DNA from: Seminavis robusta
Taxonomy: Eukaryota; Bacillariophyta; Bacillariophyceae; Naviculales; Naviculaceae
Direction: 5' to 3'
Assembly: GCA_903772945.1 (NCBI GenBank)
Contig: CAICTM010000030.1
Coordinates: 1-64,000, forward strand
Length of the DNA: 64,000 nt
The translations under genes were made by a program, and so were the position numbers. Below the pieces are notes generated by a model. It was given only the letters and a program-made list of their open reading frames with translations, was not told the DNA's origin and searched no databases. Numbering within the stretch: position 1 is the stretch's first letter; each line of letters opens with the position of its first letter. This document shows, piece by piece, positions 1 to 10,954 of the stretch.

Positions 1-1212
1 TTCCTTTTCGATTTTCATCTTGCACTTGAAGGACACTCCGTGTGTCTTGACATCGAAACATCTTGGCAACATGTCTTTCATCTCGTGTTTTACTGTGATT
101 CTGTCAATTTGGGTTACACGGAAGACACGGATTCTGACACCGCAATAGAGTTTGATGATGAAAGGCTGTTCTCCGGGCTTTACATGTACCTTGCGTAGGA
201 ACACTCTCGAACCGTTTGCCTGTCCATTCGGTACGGCTTCATTCTTTGTCAGCATCAGAGGGAAGTTGTAGTACATCTTCAATGCCGTATCAACACGTCC
301 GTTGTCCATGTCACAATCCGATTCGCCACATGTTGTCCAGAATTGTTTCTTGATGCGGTTGCTTTTTACTGGAACGTACTGCTTGTGATCATTGTACATT
401 CCCATGCTGTCCATCAAAATCATAATTGCCCCCATGTAAACATTGTCAGCATCCGCAGGAGCATTTGCGACACAGAATTGCTGGAAAACTGTAGTGTTGA
501 CCACGTCTCGCTCCCAATTATAGTGTCATGCAACTTGAATGTTGGAGCTCGGTTTATGGTTCTTTGACACGACACAGTGATGGTTGATGTACATTATGTC
601 ATCCTTTGTTGGCTTCCCCGCTCGAAAACGTTTAAGTCTTTCGCCCCAAGGAATATCATTTCGAAATCGATGCATTCCATCCAACTCGATATACGCATTA
701 AAAGAACCTTGAAAAGCAGCGCATTATCGTTTGTAAAGGGGATCTCGTTAGGGTGGCGTTAACTGTGAGAAGTCTCCCGCGAAAACCATGTTAAGTACTC
801 CGAATGGCTTGAATGTGTTTCCCTTTATGTCTTGAAGGTTCTTGTAAATCTTGTTGATATGGCTTTCGCACGCAAATGAAACTTCGTCAATTATCACCAA
901 TCTTGATCCGTACCATCCTTGTAAGAAGTCACCATCCTCGACTGTTCTCCGGTTTATACCGATAGCGCTGTGTGTTGTCTCACCGTGAAGTAACGTAGCG
1001 GCTACGCCTGATAAGGCTTTAATAACTATCGTTCGTGAAGTGAATTCAGAGCCAATCAGTTTACAGATTTCGCGTGCGTAGGCTGTGGTAAGGTTGATCA
1101 CGGTAGTTTTGCCACTGCCTCCAGGACCGTGGACAAGACATATGAGCTGGGTTCCTTCGCCTCCTTTCAATCGTTTCAGGTTTTTCTTCGTATTTCGATA
1201 CTTCTCGATCAC
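1..1212 (-). pseudogene. PIF1-family helicase remnant (Helitron-like), runs off window start
   Basis: The minus strand carries a recognisable PIF1-type DNA helicase. Between 748 and 1212 it has a Walker A motif (GPGGSGKT), a Walker B motif (LVIIDEVSF) and the motif FAGDFSQLTPP. Below that, and continuing off the left edge, a minus-strand frame without a start stays open from about 520 to 1 and includes the motif AVPNGQANGS, which resembles the region between helicase motifs III and V. The coding frame is interrupted between these parts, so the copy looks broken. Such helicases in diatoms are commonly carried by Helitron transposons, but no Rep/HUH domain or element ends are visible here, so that assignment is inference. 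A C-terminal piece of the same family lies on the other strand at 1338-1649. Confidence 0.7.
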
Positions 1213-1337
1213 AGTGAATTAAATTAAGCCATCGTTCTCCTCGTATACCACCTCATCATAGAATGTCAACAGAAAGGCCGATATAATGGCCTCGAACGCC
1301 CGCCGTTGTATCTCTCTCTTTTAAGATTGAGGTTCGC

Positions 1338-1649
1338 ATGAAAGGAATCCAGTTTCCTCTTGTTAGCAATTCAGCGACCACAGGACACAAGTTGCAGGGA
1401 TACACAGCATCGCAACTGTTGGTGTGGAACTGGCACTATGCAGTTAATTGGGTTTACGTGGTACTTTCAAGAGTAAGAGAAATGAAAGGCCTCTTCTTGC
1501 GAAAACCACCGTCGCTCGATTTAACAAAGTACCAGATGCCAGACGAAATGGTGCATATGCTGGAAACTTTCAGTCGCTACATTCCCTTCGATACTCTTTC
1601 CGCCGACAATTACGATGAAATGTTACAGTCCGAAGCAGCATTCAATTAA
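1338..1649 (+). pseudogene. C-terminal fragment of PIF1-family helicase, inverted relative to neighbour
   Basis: This 103-codon frame encodes the far C-terminal helicase region: a TTGHKLQGYT segment (motif V-like) followed by NWVYVVLSRVR (motif VI-like) and a short tail. It lacks the ATPase half of the enzyme, which lies on the opposite strand immediately to the left. It is therefore a fragment, either of a second copy or of one copy rearranged by inversion. The in-frame ATG at 1338 is probably fortuitous. Confidence 0.6.
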
Positions 1650-2472
1650 CCAATTCCAAATAACTTATACAAATTCGTACTCTGACGTGTTCGAACATTG
1701 TTCATCGGGTTTTGAACTTCAATGTACAGAAGTTGACGTATTCCTCGTTCCGTTTCCATGACAGTTACTGGTACGTTAACGGTTTCGGTGACGGTACCGG
1801 TACCGGTAGCGGTTACGGTCGCGTTACCGTATGTGCACGCACACACCTGTACAGACGTTTAAAAACGTTAAATACAAGTTTCGTACTTACAGATACACAT
1901 GACCGTTGATTCTGCAACTGAAGTGCGGGTACACTATTTTACACAGTAAACGCGAGCGAATCGGTTTCGGAGTGCAACTGAGGGGGAATCTAAAAGGAGC
2001 GTCGTCTCGAGGAGACGTAATAGGAAATAGCATTAAAGGGGTTGAGAACTCAGGCAGTTTACCTGCCGAGGTAAAGGGGTTGAGAACTCAGGCAGTTTAC
2101 CTGCCGAGGTAAAAGTAAAGAGTACCAGTACTGTTGACCTGAAGACCCAGAGTAGCGCAACAAGAGCCTTGCAGTAAATCCAGGGAGCTTCTCCAAGCAT
2201 ATGGTTGGGGGCCAGAGGGTCAAACAGGACGTGCAAGTCAAGAATTGGAAAACCAGCAGCATAGGTACCAGTATGCTAGATTTTTACTACATAAACTTCT
2301 ATATCAGAGTTTCTTTTATTGTTGATGTGTTGGTATGTATCTTCTGTGCATCTTCTGGCTACTAGTTGCTTGGCAAATGATGAACCAAAGAAATGCACCC
2401 AAGACAAGCAGTTTGGGAAAAGTTGGATTTTAGAGGTGATAGTAGTTCAACTAACTGTCACGATATACCTAG
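1650..2472. other. Spacer with short repeats, no gene supported
   Basis: The stretch between the helicase fragments and the 3' end of the HIRA gene has only short overlapping frames on both strands with no recognisable domains. It contains a GGTACCGGTACCGGT-type run near 1790-1815 and the 38-bp tandem duplication listed separately. Confidence 0.6.
2035..2114. repeat. Two-copy 38-bp tandem repeat with internal hairpin
   Basis: Two essentially perfect copies of a 38-bp unit follow each other, with the second copy beginning at 2079. Each unit contains the inverted repeat GGCAG-TTTAC-CTGCC, so each could fold a 5-bp stem with a 5-nt loop. Perfect identity suggests a recent duplication. Confidence 0.9.
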
Positions 2473-5400
2473 CTAGCAGCTTGCCAGGGACTCAACCTCC
2501 AAGGCAACTTCATTGGTTAGACGCTGTAGAGCCCGATTCTTGCTCATTTCCGGTATGACACAACTCTTGATCAGTGACTTGCGATCAAGAGTAAGGATTG
2601 TTGGAGTTGTGGAGAGCCACCAGTGGACATCACCATGTGCCAAATGGGAAGGTGATGGGGCTGTGCTGTTAGCTTTCTTCCCTGGTGGTCCCACAATCAT
2701 GTCCACAAGGACACGGAGCAGGTCGGCATGGCCACCAAGGGACAGAGTACGAACATACAAACGTAGCCAATGCTTGAATTCAGGTGAAGATCCCACGGCC
2801 ACTGCGCAAGCCATGCGGTCTTCGCAATGAGACCGAGTAGCGAGATAGCTAGCACTGTCCTCGGCGTGTTGGTATACTTCTCTTGTCCGACTCCGATGTG
2901 ATGGGTCCAACGTCGAATCCAGGGCTCCTATGCGAACAGCATCGTCAAGTTGTGATAATGTACCAGAAGATACAGACTTTGAGGCGGGCAAGGAAGTGTA
3001 GAAATCAGACAGGACAAATCTTCCATCTGATATTCGGAGCCACATCTCCAAAGGCAGATTGTAGACGAACGCTTGGATAGCACCGTAGGCACTGCTCGTT
3101 TGAGTACGTGAAGTTGCGCGGAGAGCTGAATTGGCAGGAGCGGAACGCCCAGAGGATTGACCAAACGACAACAGCAGAAGCAGCTGGTCTGACTCCGTCA
3201 ATTGTAAGCGAGAAAGTCTTGGAACAGGGTTGCCGCTGGCATTCTGACCCGACGCACCCATCGACATGTGACTCATAGCAGGCAAGAGTGATCCCTTGTA
3301 TCGTTTCTGAAGCACAGGGAAGATTTCGTAGACACCAAAAGACCCGTCGCCTGTGACGACGAGAAGATCGACCTTGGATTCGTCCTCATCCTTTTCTTTC
3401 GCTTTATCATGCAGTTGAAGTGATACGATGGGGTGCCCCAAAACCAGGAGAGGGTGAGACCGAAATGCTGTGCCACAATCCCAACCCAAAGAAGGAGACG
3501 TCCCGTAAAGTTGAATGGATCCATCGGCAGTTCCCACTGCCAGCAGATTGTCGGAGGCGGCTAACGCGGAACACGAAGTGCCGACAATCTGATCCTTCCA
3601 GGACTTTGCGCCTTCTTTGCTTATCGAAACGTCTATGCAAGGCACAGACCCCCCTTTTGACCCTAAAGGAACCCTGTAAGAGTTGGCACATTCAGCAATA
3701 GACGCCTTCTCTCCATTCCGTCGAAAGGGCAGAGACCCTTTTGATTTCACAGGAAGATCAACAGACCGGAATCTGTCTGTCCTGTGAGGAAGTTTGGCAG
3801 TGGTCGAGATGGCAAAACCAGATACCGGTGCTTGTCGCGTAGTTTGAATATTGCTGGAGGTGGGCGTAGCAGATTCATCCGGTGGGCCCGGGTCGCCGGA
3901 GGTAGCGATGCCCTGTGGTTGAGACACAGAGTCCAAGAGAGAAGCCGCCTTCTCCGCAACATTGGATGCACTTTGCAGTGGGTCCGACGATTGTTGTTTC
4001 TCCCCGTTTGTTTTCTCGCTCTTATCTGCTGTCTTGTCATGGGCTGGTTTCTTTTGCTTTACCTCGTCATCGTCAACGCTCATCAGAACAGGTCGAATTC
4101 GCTTCTTGCCTTTCACTTGAGACTCTTGCTGCTGTGACTTTACGGAAGTATCCATGCCTGATACATCCATGGGCTCCACGCCAGTTTCAGCACTGGTTTG
4201 TTCTTTCTCCTGATTTCCACCAGCACCGCCCTCGCCTGTATCATCCTTGTCGTCTTCGTCCTCATCATTGTTGTTGTTGTCGTCGTCGTCGTTCAATCGG
4301 CTCTCCAGCGACATTTGCAAAGTGTTCTCAATAAACTTTGGTCCTGAGCTTTCACCAACCAGCAGCCTGCGTCTGCTAAAGTCTTCGGCATCATCCAGAT
4401 CGATTCCATACCGATACCGAAATAGCCTCGATTTGTTTTTATCGGCCAGCAGTGGACCCACTTCTTCAGGAATTTTGAATCGCAAGGCCACACAGTGACC
4501 ATCCAGTAATGAGACAAGTAGAACCATGGCATTACCCTTGACTTTTCCCCAGGCCAAGTCTGTAACAGTGCATCGGCTTTCGCTGCACTGAAGCTTGAAA
4601 ATGGGTCTGGACTTGCGGGTTGTCCAGACCGTGACAAACCCATGTCGATCCCCCAATGCTAGTAGCGTTGCATACGCTGGCTCGTCCTCTTCACCATTGT
4701 CGCTGCCGCCATCATTCTCGCCATTCTCATTGTTTTGACTACTCCTTGCTTCCAACAACTTGGAGCAATGCCGACTCACCACCACAGGCTGCTTGTGACC
4801 CACGAGGTTGGCTGCTCCAGCCGCAACAGTACGAGCCGTGCTCACATTCCAACCATCCCTGCTGATTGTTGATGCGACATGCTTATTTTTGACGACACAA
4901 TTTGTGCTACAAATGTATGCACCGTCGGTGGACCAGCTGAGACGCCGAAAGAGAGTTTGACTTGACAGAGATTGCGAATTGTCCTCTTTCCAACGACGAA
5001 AGATACCCGAACCTGCATCGATTCTCCTCTCCAAGCCCCAATCATCATGTGCTCTCCAAATGCAGACGGAAGGGTCGTCACCTGATGAAGCAAGATAGGT
5101 ACCTGCAGGGTCGAATGTGACGCCCTTGACAGTTGACGTGTGGGTTCCCTTCCCCAGCACCTTGTAGGGATTACATATAATGTTGGAATGTGTAACGTGC
5201 CCTTGATTGGATGCCAAATCGGTCAATTTCCAAACAATAATGGGAGTTTCTGAATCGAGGGAACAACTGACGAGCGTTGAATCGTCCGGTGCCCATGCCA
5301 AGCCCACCACATCCAACCCATGCCCTCTACACAGCTTTATCCGCGACCAGTGCTCTAGAGAGTTGTCCGTCAAGTTCCCCACCAAGCTGGATGAATCTTT

Positions 5401-6153
5401 GGTGTATATACAAACAGCAGCATCGTCGCCTGCCGATGCCAGGAATCTTCCATCATGTGAGAATCGTACAGCGAGTACGGAGGACCCCGTGTGGGCCGAT
5501 AAAGTACAGAGGAGACGTTGTTGTTGCTGTTGTTGTTGTTGTGGTTGTGGCAGTGACGTCTTTTTCGTTTCTGGTGCTGCTTTCTTTTCCGGTTCCTTGG
5601 TTGTTGTTGTATCAGTATTATTGTCTGCAGCAGGTTTTGTGGGGGAGCGAGGCATTTCCCCTCCCTTTTTCCTCCGTACGAGGCTGGTTAGATCATGTAC
5701 CGGTACAACGCTTTCTCGTGCTGGGTCGTTGTCTTCACCATTGGCTGATTTTTTTCCATTTTCAGGATTGTTGTTGTTGTTATTGTCTTCATCGGCATCA
5801 TCACTGGAGCTGCTCTCCCCCGCTGCTGAAGCTTCGCTGCTGGCGTAGTTTCCATCGTCGGCAAAGCGTGATCGCTTTCGCGAGAAAAGTCCTGACAGAC
5901 TCCATATTCGCACGGTTCCATCACCACCACATGTGGCTATTCTGTTTCCATCAGGGTTGATGTCTACTCCGTATATGGCACACTTCTTGCCCCGCCCCGA
6001 GCTTTGCAGGAGGGAGAGTGAGGTTTGTGCTTTGGTTTCCTCCGACTGATCGTTATTATGGAATGGATCATCATCACCAGGATTACCAATGCCACCAGCG
6101 CCTCCAGCTTCGGCAGCGTGAACCAACCAGAGAGGTATTTCAGCCACGACCAT
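2473..6153 (-). CDS. HIRA: HIRA histone H3.3 chaperone subunit
   Basis: This single-exon frame encodes 1226 residues. HIRA scaffolds the replication-independent chaperone complex that deposits histone H3.3 in the nucleus. Residues ~55-560 form the N-terminal WD40 propeller, with repeats such as VDINPDGNRIATCGGDGTVRIW, broken here by acidic and polyglutamine inserts. A basic KKRIRPVLM motif near residue 680 resembles the HIRA B-domain that binds ASF1. The last ~350 residues match the Hira C-terminal domain (LLAVGTADGSIQLY, LSDFYTSL, and EDRMACAVAVGSS followed by a KHWLRLYVRTL helix). Length is somewhat above the human protein (about 1017) because of the low-complexity inserts. ATG at 6151-6153 and TAG at 2473-2475. 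Family assignment is strong; physical partners are inferred from other organisms. Confidence 0.9.
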   Translation of the reverse strand: MVVAEIPLWLVHAAEAGGAGGIGNPGDDDPFHNNDQSEETKAQTSLSLLQSSGRGKKCAIYGVDINPDGNRIATCGGDGTVRIWSLSGLFSRKRSRFADDGNYASSEASAAGESSSSDDADEDNNNNNNPENGKKSANGEDNDPARESVVPVHDLTSLVRRKKGGEMPRSPTKPAADNNTDTTTTKEPEKKAAPETKKTSLPQPQQQQQQQQRLLCTLSAHTGSSVLAVRFSHDGRFLASAGDDAAVCIYTKDSSSLVGNLTDNSLEHWSRIKLCRGHGLDVVGLAWAPDDSTLVSCSLDSETPIIVWKLTDLASNQGHVTHSNIICNPYKVLGKGTHTSTVKGVTFDPAGTYLASSGDDPSVCIWRAHDDWGLERRIDAGSGIFRRWKEDNSQSLSSQTLFRRLSWSTDGAYICSTNCVVKNKHVASTISRDGWNVSTARTVAAGAANLVGHKQPVVVSRHCSKLLEARSSQNNENGENDGGSDNGEEDEPAYATLLALGDRHGFVTVWTTRKSRPIFKLQCSESRCTVTDLAWGKVKGNAMVLLVSLLDGHCVALRFKIPEEVGPLLADKNKSRLFRYRYGIDLDDAEDFSRRRLLVGESSGPKFIENTLQMSLESRLNDDDDNNNNDEDEDDKDDTGEGGAGGNQEKEQTSAETGVEPMDVSGMDTSVKSQQQESQVKGKKRIRPVLMSVDDDEVKQKKPAHDKTADKSEKTNGEKQQSSDPLQSASNVAEKAASLLDSVSQPQGIATSGDPGPPDESATPTSSNIQTTRQAPVSGFAISTTAKLPHRTDRFRSVDLPVKSKGSLPFRRNGEKASIAECANSYRVPLGSKGGSVPCIDVSISKEGAKSWKDQIVGTSCSALAASDNLLAVGTADGSIQLYGTSPSLGWDCGTAFRSHPLLVLGHPIVSLQLHDKAKEKDEDESKVDLLVVTGDGSFGVYEIFPVLQKRYKGSLLPAMSHMSMGASGQNASGNPVPRLSRLQLTESDQLLLLLSFGQSSGRSAPANSALRATSRTQTSSAYGAIQAFVYNLPLEMWLRISDGRFVLSDFYTSLPASKSVSSGTLSQLDDAVRIGALDSTLDPSHRSRTREVYQHAEDSASYLATRSHCEDRMACAVAVGSSPEFKHWLRLYVRTLSLGGHADLLRVLVDMIVGPPGKKANSTAPSPSHLAHGDVHWWLSTTPTILTLDRKSLIKSCVIPEMSKNRALQRLTNEVALEVESLASC

Positions 6154-6782
6154 GATTGATTCGATTCAAGATATCAATCAGTTGATCAAAATGTCCAGTG
6201 TATCTTTTGTCTCTCTAACTAAACTTCTAGATAGATCGCCGCCTAGCTAGTGGACCTGATAACCCACCAGACTGTCGCCTTTACCACAACAAGAGTCACC
6301 TCGCGAATCACCAATGCAGGACAGCAGTGCTCGTATGCTATACTATATGTCCAATGACTCGACTCTGGGTACATGCACGGTAGCACAGGTTGAAAAGCCA
6401 ACCTCTTTGATGCACGTCGGTGGATGGTCTTTTGCTGTTGATGCGCTGGTAGACAACGTGTAAGGCAAGATCAACTCGAACCCTCATGAGCGATTTCGAG
6501 TGTACCGCTGCCACTTGCTCGAGAAGACGCACACTTATCAAAAGCATTCGTGCAGCGACAAACCCCGACCCCCATTCCACGTCCTTCCCGCGCCACTGGT
6601 TCACAATCGAGCATTGGCTTGAAAGTTGTCGACCACAGACTGACATAGAAAAGCCAAGTGGATTCGATTCGATTCTGCACTGGTCATACTAGTAGATATT
6701 CATTCGGTTCCTACAGTAGCTAGCAGAACACTCTATTAGATTGATTGATTGTGATTACTGTATCCCAAGTAAGAGCTCGACC
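6154..6782. promoter_or_regulatory. Shared divergent promoter region, HIRA / ankyrin gene
   Basis: About 630 bp separate the HIRA start from the ATG of the ankyrin gene on the other strand, so both promoters must lie here. A GATTCGATTCGATTC run sits near 6660-6675. No clear core promoter element can be claimed. Confidence 0.5.
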
Positions 6783-9502
6783 ATGGACCGACCGGACGAC
6801 GATGAAGATCTTCCCGTGGCAATGCCGTTGGAAGACAATGGCAACGACGACGAGGGTGGTGGCATTGTAGCTGCCCGTTTGCTCCACCATCGTGTGGTTC
6901 AGCAGGGAACGTCCTATCTACACGGACTGGTTCAAGATCCCGAGACGACATGTCTAGTTGGCAGGGGATGCCAACCCATTCTGGATCGAATCAACGAATA
7001 TCCCGACGATGTCCATTACACGGAACCACGGACTGGGCGGTCGGTGTTACACGAGGCATGTCTGCGCTGTTCCTGCCTGCATGTCATTTCGGCCATTTTA
7101 GCCGTGAATACTGGGAGAGCCATGGCAATCGACAACTCGGGCAATACGCCGCTTCATCTGCTTTTGGTGGGAATCAACACTCATGCCATGGACACGCATG
7201 CTTTGGGTGCCACTATCGATGCATTGCTGGCAGAAAATGCATCGGTCCTAGCGTCGGTTTGCAATCGATCCGGAGACACGGCATTGCACATTGCAGCCAA
7301 AGCACCCGAAACCATGATTCCTCTAGAATGCTTTCGACGAATTTTAGAAGCCAATCGAACCAGCGCCACACGGGTAAACAATTTAAACCAAACGCCTCTG
7401 TCACTGCACTGTCAACGAAGACAAGGCTCCAAAGAAGTAGCACAGATGCTGCTATCCGCTGCGCCAGATGCCATTCGTATTGTCGATACCAACGGATGGA
7501 GCCCACTCCACTACGCCGCAGAAAATGCCAATTTCGAATTGATTAAATTGCTACTGGGATATGAACAAACTGCGGCTAGCGCCAGGACCACGTCGCTTTT
7601 GGAAACTCCCTTGCATCTATTGTGCCGAAAAAATGTTGGAGAGCGCCACCTTCCGGCGATTCAATCGTTGCTCGAGGCAGATCCCAGGGCTGTATGTGCC
7701 CGAGACGCCAAAAAATCACAAACACCACTCCATTTTATTTGCAAAAATACAAGAGTGCCTGCCAAACTTGTAGCATGCATTGTGGATTGTTTTCCGGGAG
7801 CCGCTTCTATTCCAGACAACAACAATTATCTACCCATTCATCACGCCGCCGAGGTGGGTGCGCCCACGGATGTCATCTCCTGCTTGCTTGCAGCACATCC
7901 GACAGGAGCCATGGCCAAAACCAGAAAAAACGACTCGGCGCTTTCGTTGGCATGTGCCTGTAACAAATCCACCGAAACGGTGGCATTATTGATTCAAGCC
8001 AATCCCGTCGCTTTGACCGAGAAAAATCACTACGGGTTTGTCCCGTTGCATTGTGTGTGTGGGGCCGTGCAGCCGAGAATGGGAATTGTGGAAGAAATTC
8101 TCAAGGTGTGTCCCAAAAGTGTGGCCACCAAAAGCAACGGCGGCGAATCACCCATGCACACGGCTTGCGGAAATCCCAGCACATGTGTCGGAGTCATTGA
8201 AATTTTGACCACACAATACGAGATCAATACCGACGGTTCTGCCGAACTTGCTTTGATTCGGAATAGACAAATGACGAACAAGATTGGAAACACTCCATGT
8301 AAGTTTTTGTGTTTTCCTCTTAAAAAGACCCTGGTTTTGATTTTTTGCTTTTCGAAAAAGGGAACTCACTCGATACTTTTTGTCATGACGTACATGTATG
8401 TGTAGTGCACAATGCTTGTTTTCGGGGCTCGCCGTTCGAGCACATTGAAACTCTGGCAATGTCCAATCCACAGTGGGTAAAATGCACAAACAATGCTGGA
8501 TACACGCCTTTACAAATTATGTGCAAGAACGCGAGGTTGCAAGATAGGGTTATTACAACGTTTTCTAGGATTGGAGGCCCTGGTGTCTTTTCCGTTGTGG
8601 ACATGACAGGCAACACACCGCTTCATTCTGCCATGCGGGAAGAGACAGATATCGAAGCATTGCGATGTTTGATTCGAGCGTTTCCGGATGCACTGCACAT
8701 GAAAACAAGTTACGGGGATACACCACTGCATCTGGCTTGCTTTCGGCGCGTCGATCCTGAGGTAGTGCGCGAAGTAGCACTATCCTACAACGAACCGCCT
8801 CTTCTCACCCCGAACATGGCTGGGCAAACCCCGATTGGCATTGCCATGGAGGAGTTCCAATCGGTTTGCAGAAGCGGATGCCACTGCAATTCCAAAACAG
8901 ACTACAAGCCTGGGCAAAAAAAGGCCTTTGATGTTTTAGCGACATTGGTGAAAATTCTTCACTATGGTTCATCACAACATGACGACAGAGACCGAATGGG
9001 GAGCTTGCTGATGGCCTGCGTTTCCCTCCATCGACGCGACGTGCGGTTAGATCCAGCGTTCATCCGACGTGCCATGCATCTCTATCCCGAGGAAGCGCGG
9101 ATAAAAGACGAAGAGGGTTACCCCTTGCATGTGGAAGCAAGTATTCCGGTTGAGAAATACACACTGTTGAATGGTTGCTCCAATGGTACTTGCTCGAATT
9201 GCCACAGTCGACTCGGGGTTTTGAGAATGCTGTTTGAGTTGTACCCGGACGCTTGTCGAACACGCAACAATTCTGGCGAGTTCCCACTGAACCTCATGAT
9301 TCAGAATGGTCGTGCCTGGGATCAATCATTTGCCCTAGTGCTGAAAAGCTTTCCTCAGGCACTTCATTGGTCCGTCGGCGACAAGCACAAGCTGTTCCCT
9401 CTCCTTTTGTCCAAGGTCTCTAGGGAGTGCGGTATTGACACCTTGCACACGCTGATCAGGAGCCGTCCTGATATTGCCTTGCGATCGCGTTCAGAGGAGT
9501 AG
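6783..9502 (+). CDS. Ankyrin-repeat protein, two exons
   Basis: Exons 6783-8298 and 8406-9502 are joined across a 107-bp intron (GTAAGT ... TGTAG). The joint restores a perfect ankyrin motif, GNTPLHNACF. The product is about 870 residues and has roughly fourteen ankyrin repeats, e.g. GNTPLHLLL, GDTALHIAAK, GWSPLHYAA, ETPLHLLC, GDTPLHLACF. It begins MDRPDDDED with an acidic leader. The frame is open upstream only from a TTG at 6741, so the first ATG, at 6783 in the good context ACCATGG, is taken as the start. There is no signal peptide or membrane segment. Ankyrin stacks bind other proteins, and the partner cannot be told. Such long ankyrin proteins are numerous in diatom genomes. Confidence 0.85.
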
Positions 9503-9745
9503 TTGATCGCCCTCTACCGCTCCGATAAGTAATTTAAACTGGTTTGGCTCTGGAGCAGAACACGTACTATAGCATCACTGTCATACGATTTTAGCAAAAA
9601 GTGACTGAACTAAGTAAGTTTACTCACAAACTGCCAATCCCTAAAACACAGGCTTTACTCTGTGGTGACTTTTGTTTGTTTGACTTTTTCATCCCCCATG
9701 GGAATCATCAGTGCTTGGGCAATTGTGGTACCGGTACTTATGAAA
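9503..9745. other. Spacer, nothing recognised
   Basis: This is the 3' flank of the ankyrin gene, AT-rich in places, with no supported gene. Confidence 0.5.
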
Positions 9746-10024
9746 TCATGGTTTATGTGGGCAGGCTCCGTATATTTCGTTGCAGGAGTTGATCAGCTTT
9801 TCTAGCGATGCTCTGGATCGTTTCAGTATCTCAAGTCGCTCCCTATTGCATAGGCTGCAGTGTCGTGTCCCAAAGGTCTTGACTGTGCTGATTGGGTTGC
9901 CTTGCCACAGGATGCTCAGTTCGATGCTGTTCCTTTGAATTTCGCCAAGTCGGAATGTTGAAGGAGGTGCGAAGTTGCGGAATTCGTTGGCGAAGTGTCT
10001 TGCGTATGAATCTGACTTGCACAC
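9746..10024 (-). mobile_element. Fossil 3' tail of a LINE-type reverse transcriptase ORF
   Basis: A 92-codon minus-strand frame has the typical end of non-LTR reverse transcriptase proteins: SILWQGNPISTVKTFGT, then a Cys pair (CSLCNRERLEIL), then NSCNEIYGACPHKP, which parallels the common ...LCxxEkxxIL...SEixxxCrHkxkF signature at the C terminus of LINE proteins. Upstream the frame has no start and no reverse transcriptase core is visible, so this is a 5'-truncated relic, as is usual for LINEs. Assignment rests on motif pattern only. A Penelope-like origin is less likely. Confidence 0.55.
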
Positions 10025-10297
10025 GGATACAAGACTACTACTCTACATGTGCAGACAGAAGTCAAAACTGATGAATAGTAGCTATTGTTATGGAGTCACG
10101 TAGTAGCGTAGTAGCTTAGCTCAAAATGCATAGGTAGCAATAGCTGTCAACCGAACATCGCACGCTAGCTCTTCCCTGCAGCATGCAAGGGTGACTCATA
10201 TTATAAACATGATGTGGACACATCATTATAGCGCTCAGACGAAGACGACCTGATTCTTGGTCCGCATCTCCCCCATCGCGCATCCATCCATTCGAGG
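10025..10297. other. Spacer, nothing recognised
   Basis: Short stretch with no coding signal between the LINE relic and the 3' end of the next minus-strand gene. Confidence 0.4.
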
Positions 10298-10954
10298 TCA
10301 CAAGTCACAGGAAAAGATCATCTCGTGATTGGGGGACAGCTCCGACGCAGATGCATCTTGTCGTGTCTCGTCCGGGTTCGAAACCGTCTCTCCTGCTGTG
10401 ATACCCCCGTTATGGTAGCCCCTGCCTTGGTATCTCTGCTGTTTCCTCGCTTCAGTTATCAGCATGAACATCTGCCATGTCCGTTGCTCATACAACCGCG
10501 TAAGATGCTGAACATCATCTTCGTGCCACTCTTCCAAGTCTCCGGAAGCATGCGAAAGATCACGACGAGGTGCTGGAGGACATTTGACAGGGTTCGTTGG
10601 TGGTCTGGTGTTGGGAATTACTAGAAAAGGCGACTGAGAATGCGGTGGAGGTGGTAGCGAATCATCCTGTCGAGAATCCAAAGGAGAGCCCGAATCGGAA
10701 AAGGGTGCCTTAGTGCCAAGCTGATCGTTGGCAGAGGAAGCACCAAAGAAAGCGCTGGCTGAGGCCACTGCTACCTCCGGCGACGGCTGCTGTGGCAGAG
10801 AATCTTCCGAACTGACAGTGGACTTTGACGAGAAGTCATCGCTAAAGGAGCGCGATGCAGCAGCTCTGAGGGCGCCCCTTGATGGCTTTGATAACTTTGA
10901 AGTGCCATCCACCGAAGAAGAGTAACAGAAGGTCTTGGAGACTTGCTGGCCCAT
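10298..10954 (-). CDS. Unknown protein with predicted N-myristoylation signal
   Basis: The frame opens at a TTG, but the first ATG is at 10952-10954 and gives a 218-residue protein beginning MGQQVSKTF. This fits the N-myristoyltransferase pattern MGxxxS, so the protein may be membrane-tethered through its N terminus. Residues ~20-130 are Ser/Pro-rich and probably disordered. A compact segment, EEWHEDDVQHLTRLYEQRTW followed by QMFMLITEARKQQ, looks like a short conserved helical box that I associate with diatom hypothetical proteins. The tail is again low-complexity. Function is unknown. The folded box, start context and single uninterrupted frame argue for a real gene. Confidence 0.6.
   Translation of the reverse strand: MGQQVSKTFCYSSSVDGTSKLSKPSRGALRAAASRSFSDDFSSKSTVSSEDSLPQQPSPEVAVASASAFFGASSANDQLGTKAPFSDSGSPLDSRQDDSLPPPPHSQSPFLVIPNTRPPTNPVKCPPAPRRDLSHASGDLEEWHEDDVQHLTRLYEQRTWQMFMLITEARKQQRYQGRGYHNGGITAGETVSNPDETRQDASASELSPNHEMIFSCDL

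Noticed and set aside
5207-5960. Two long plus-strand frames (213 and 227 codons) inside HIRA
   Set aside because: They are antisense to HIRA over its low-complexity acidic and poly-Gln coding tracts; composition explains the openness.
6741-6782. N-terminal extension of the ankyrin protein
   Set aside because: The frame opens with TTG, not ATG; the first ATG at 6783 has a good context.
10365-10385. GGGTTCGAAACC resembling a tRNA T-loop
   Set aside because: The T-stem does not pair properly and no acceptor or D-arm is present; it lies in coding sequence.
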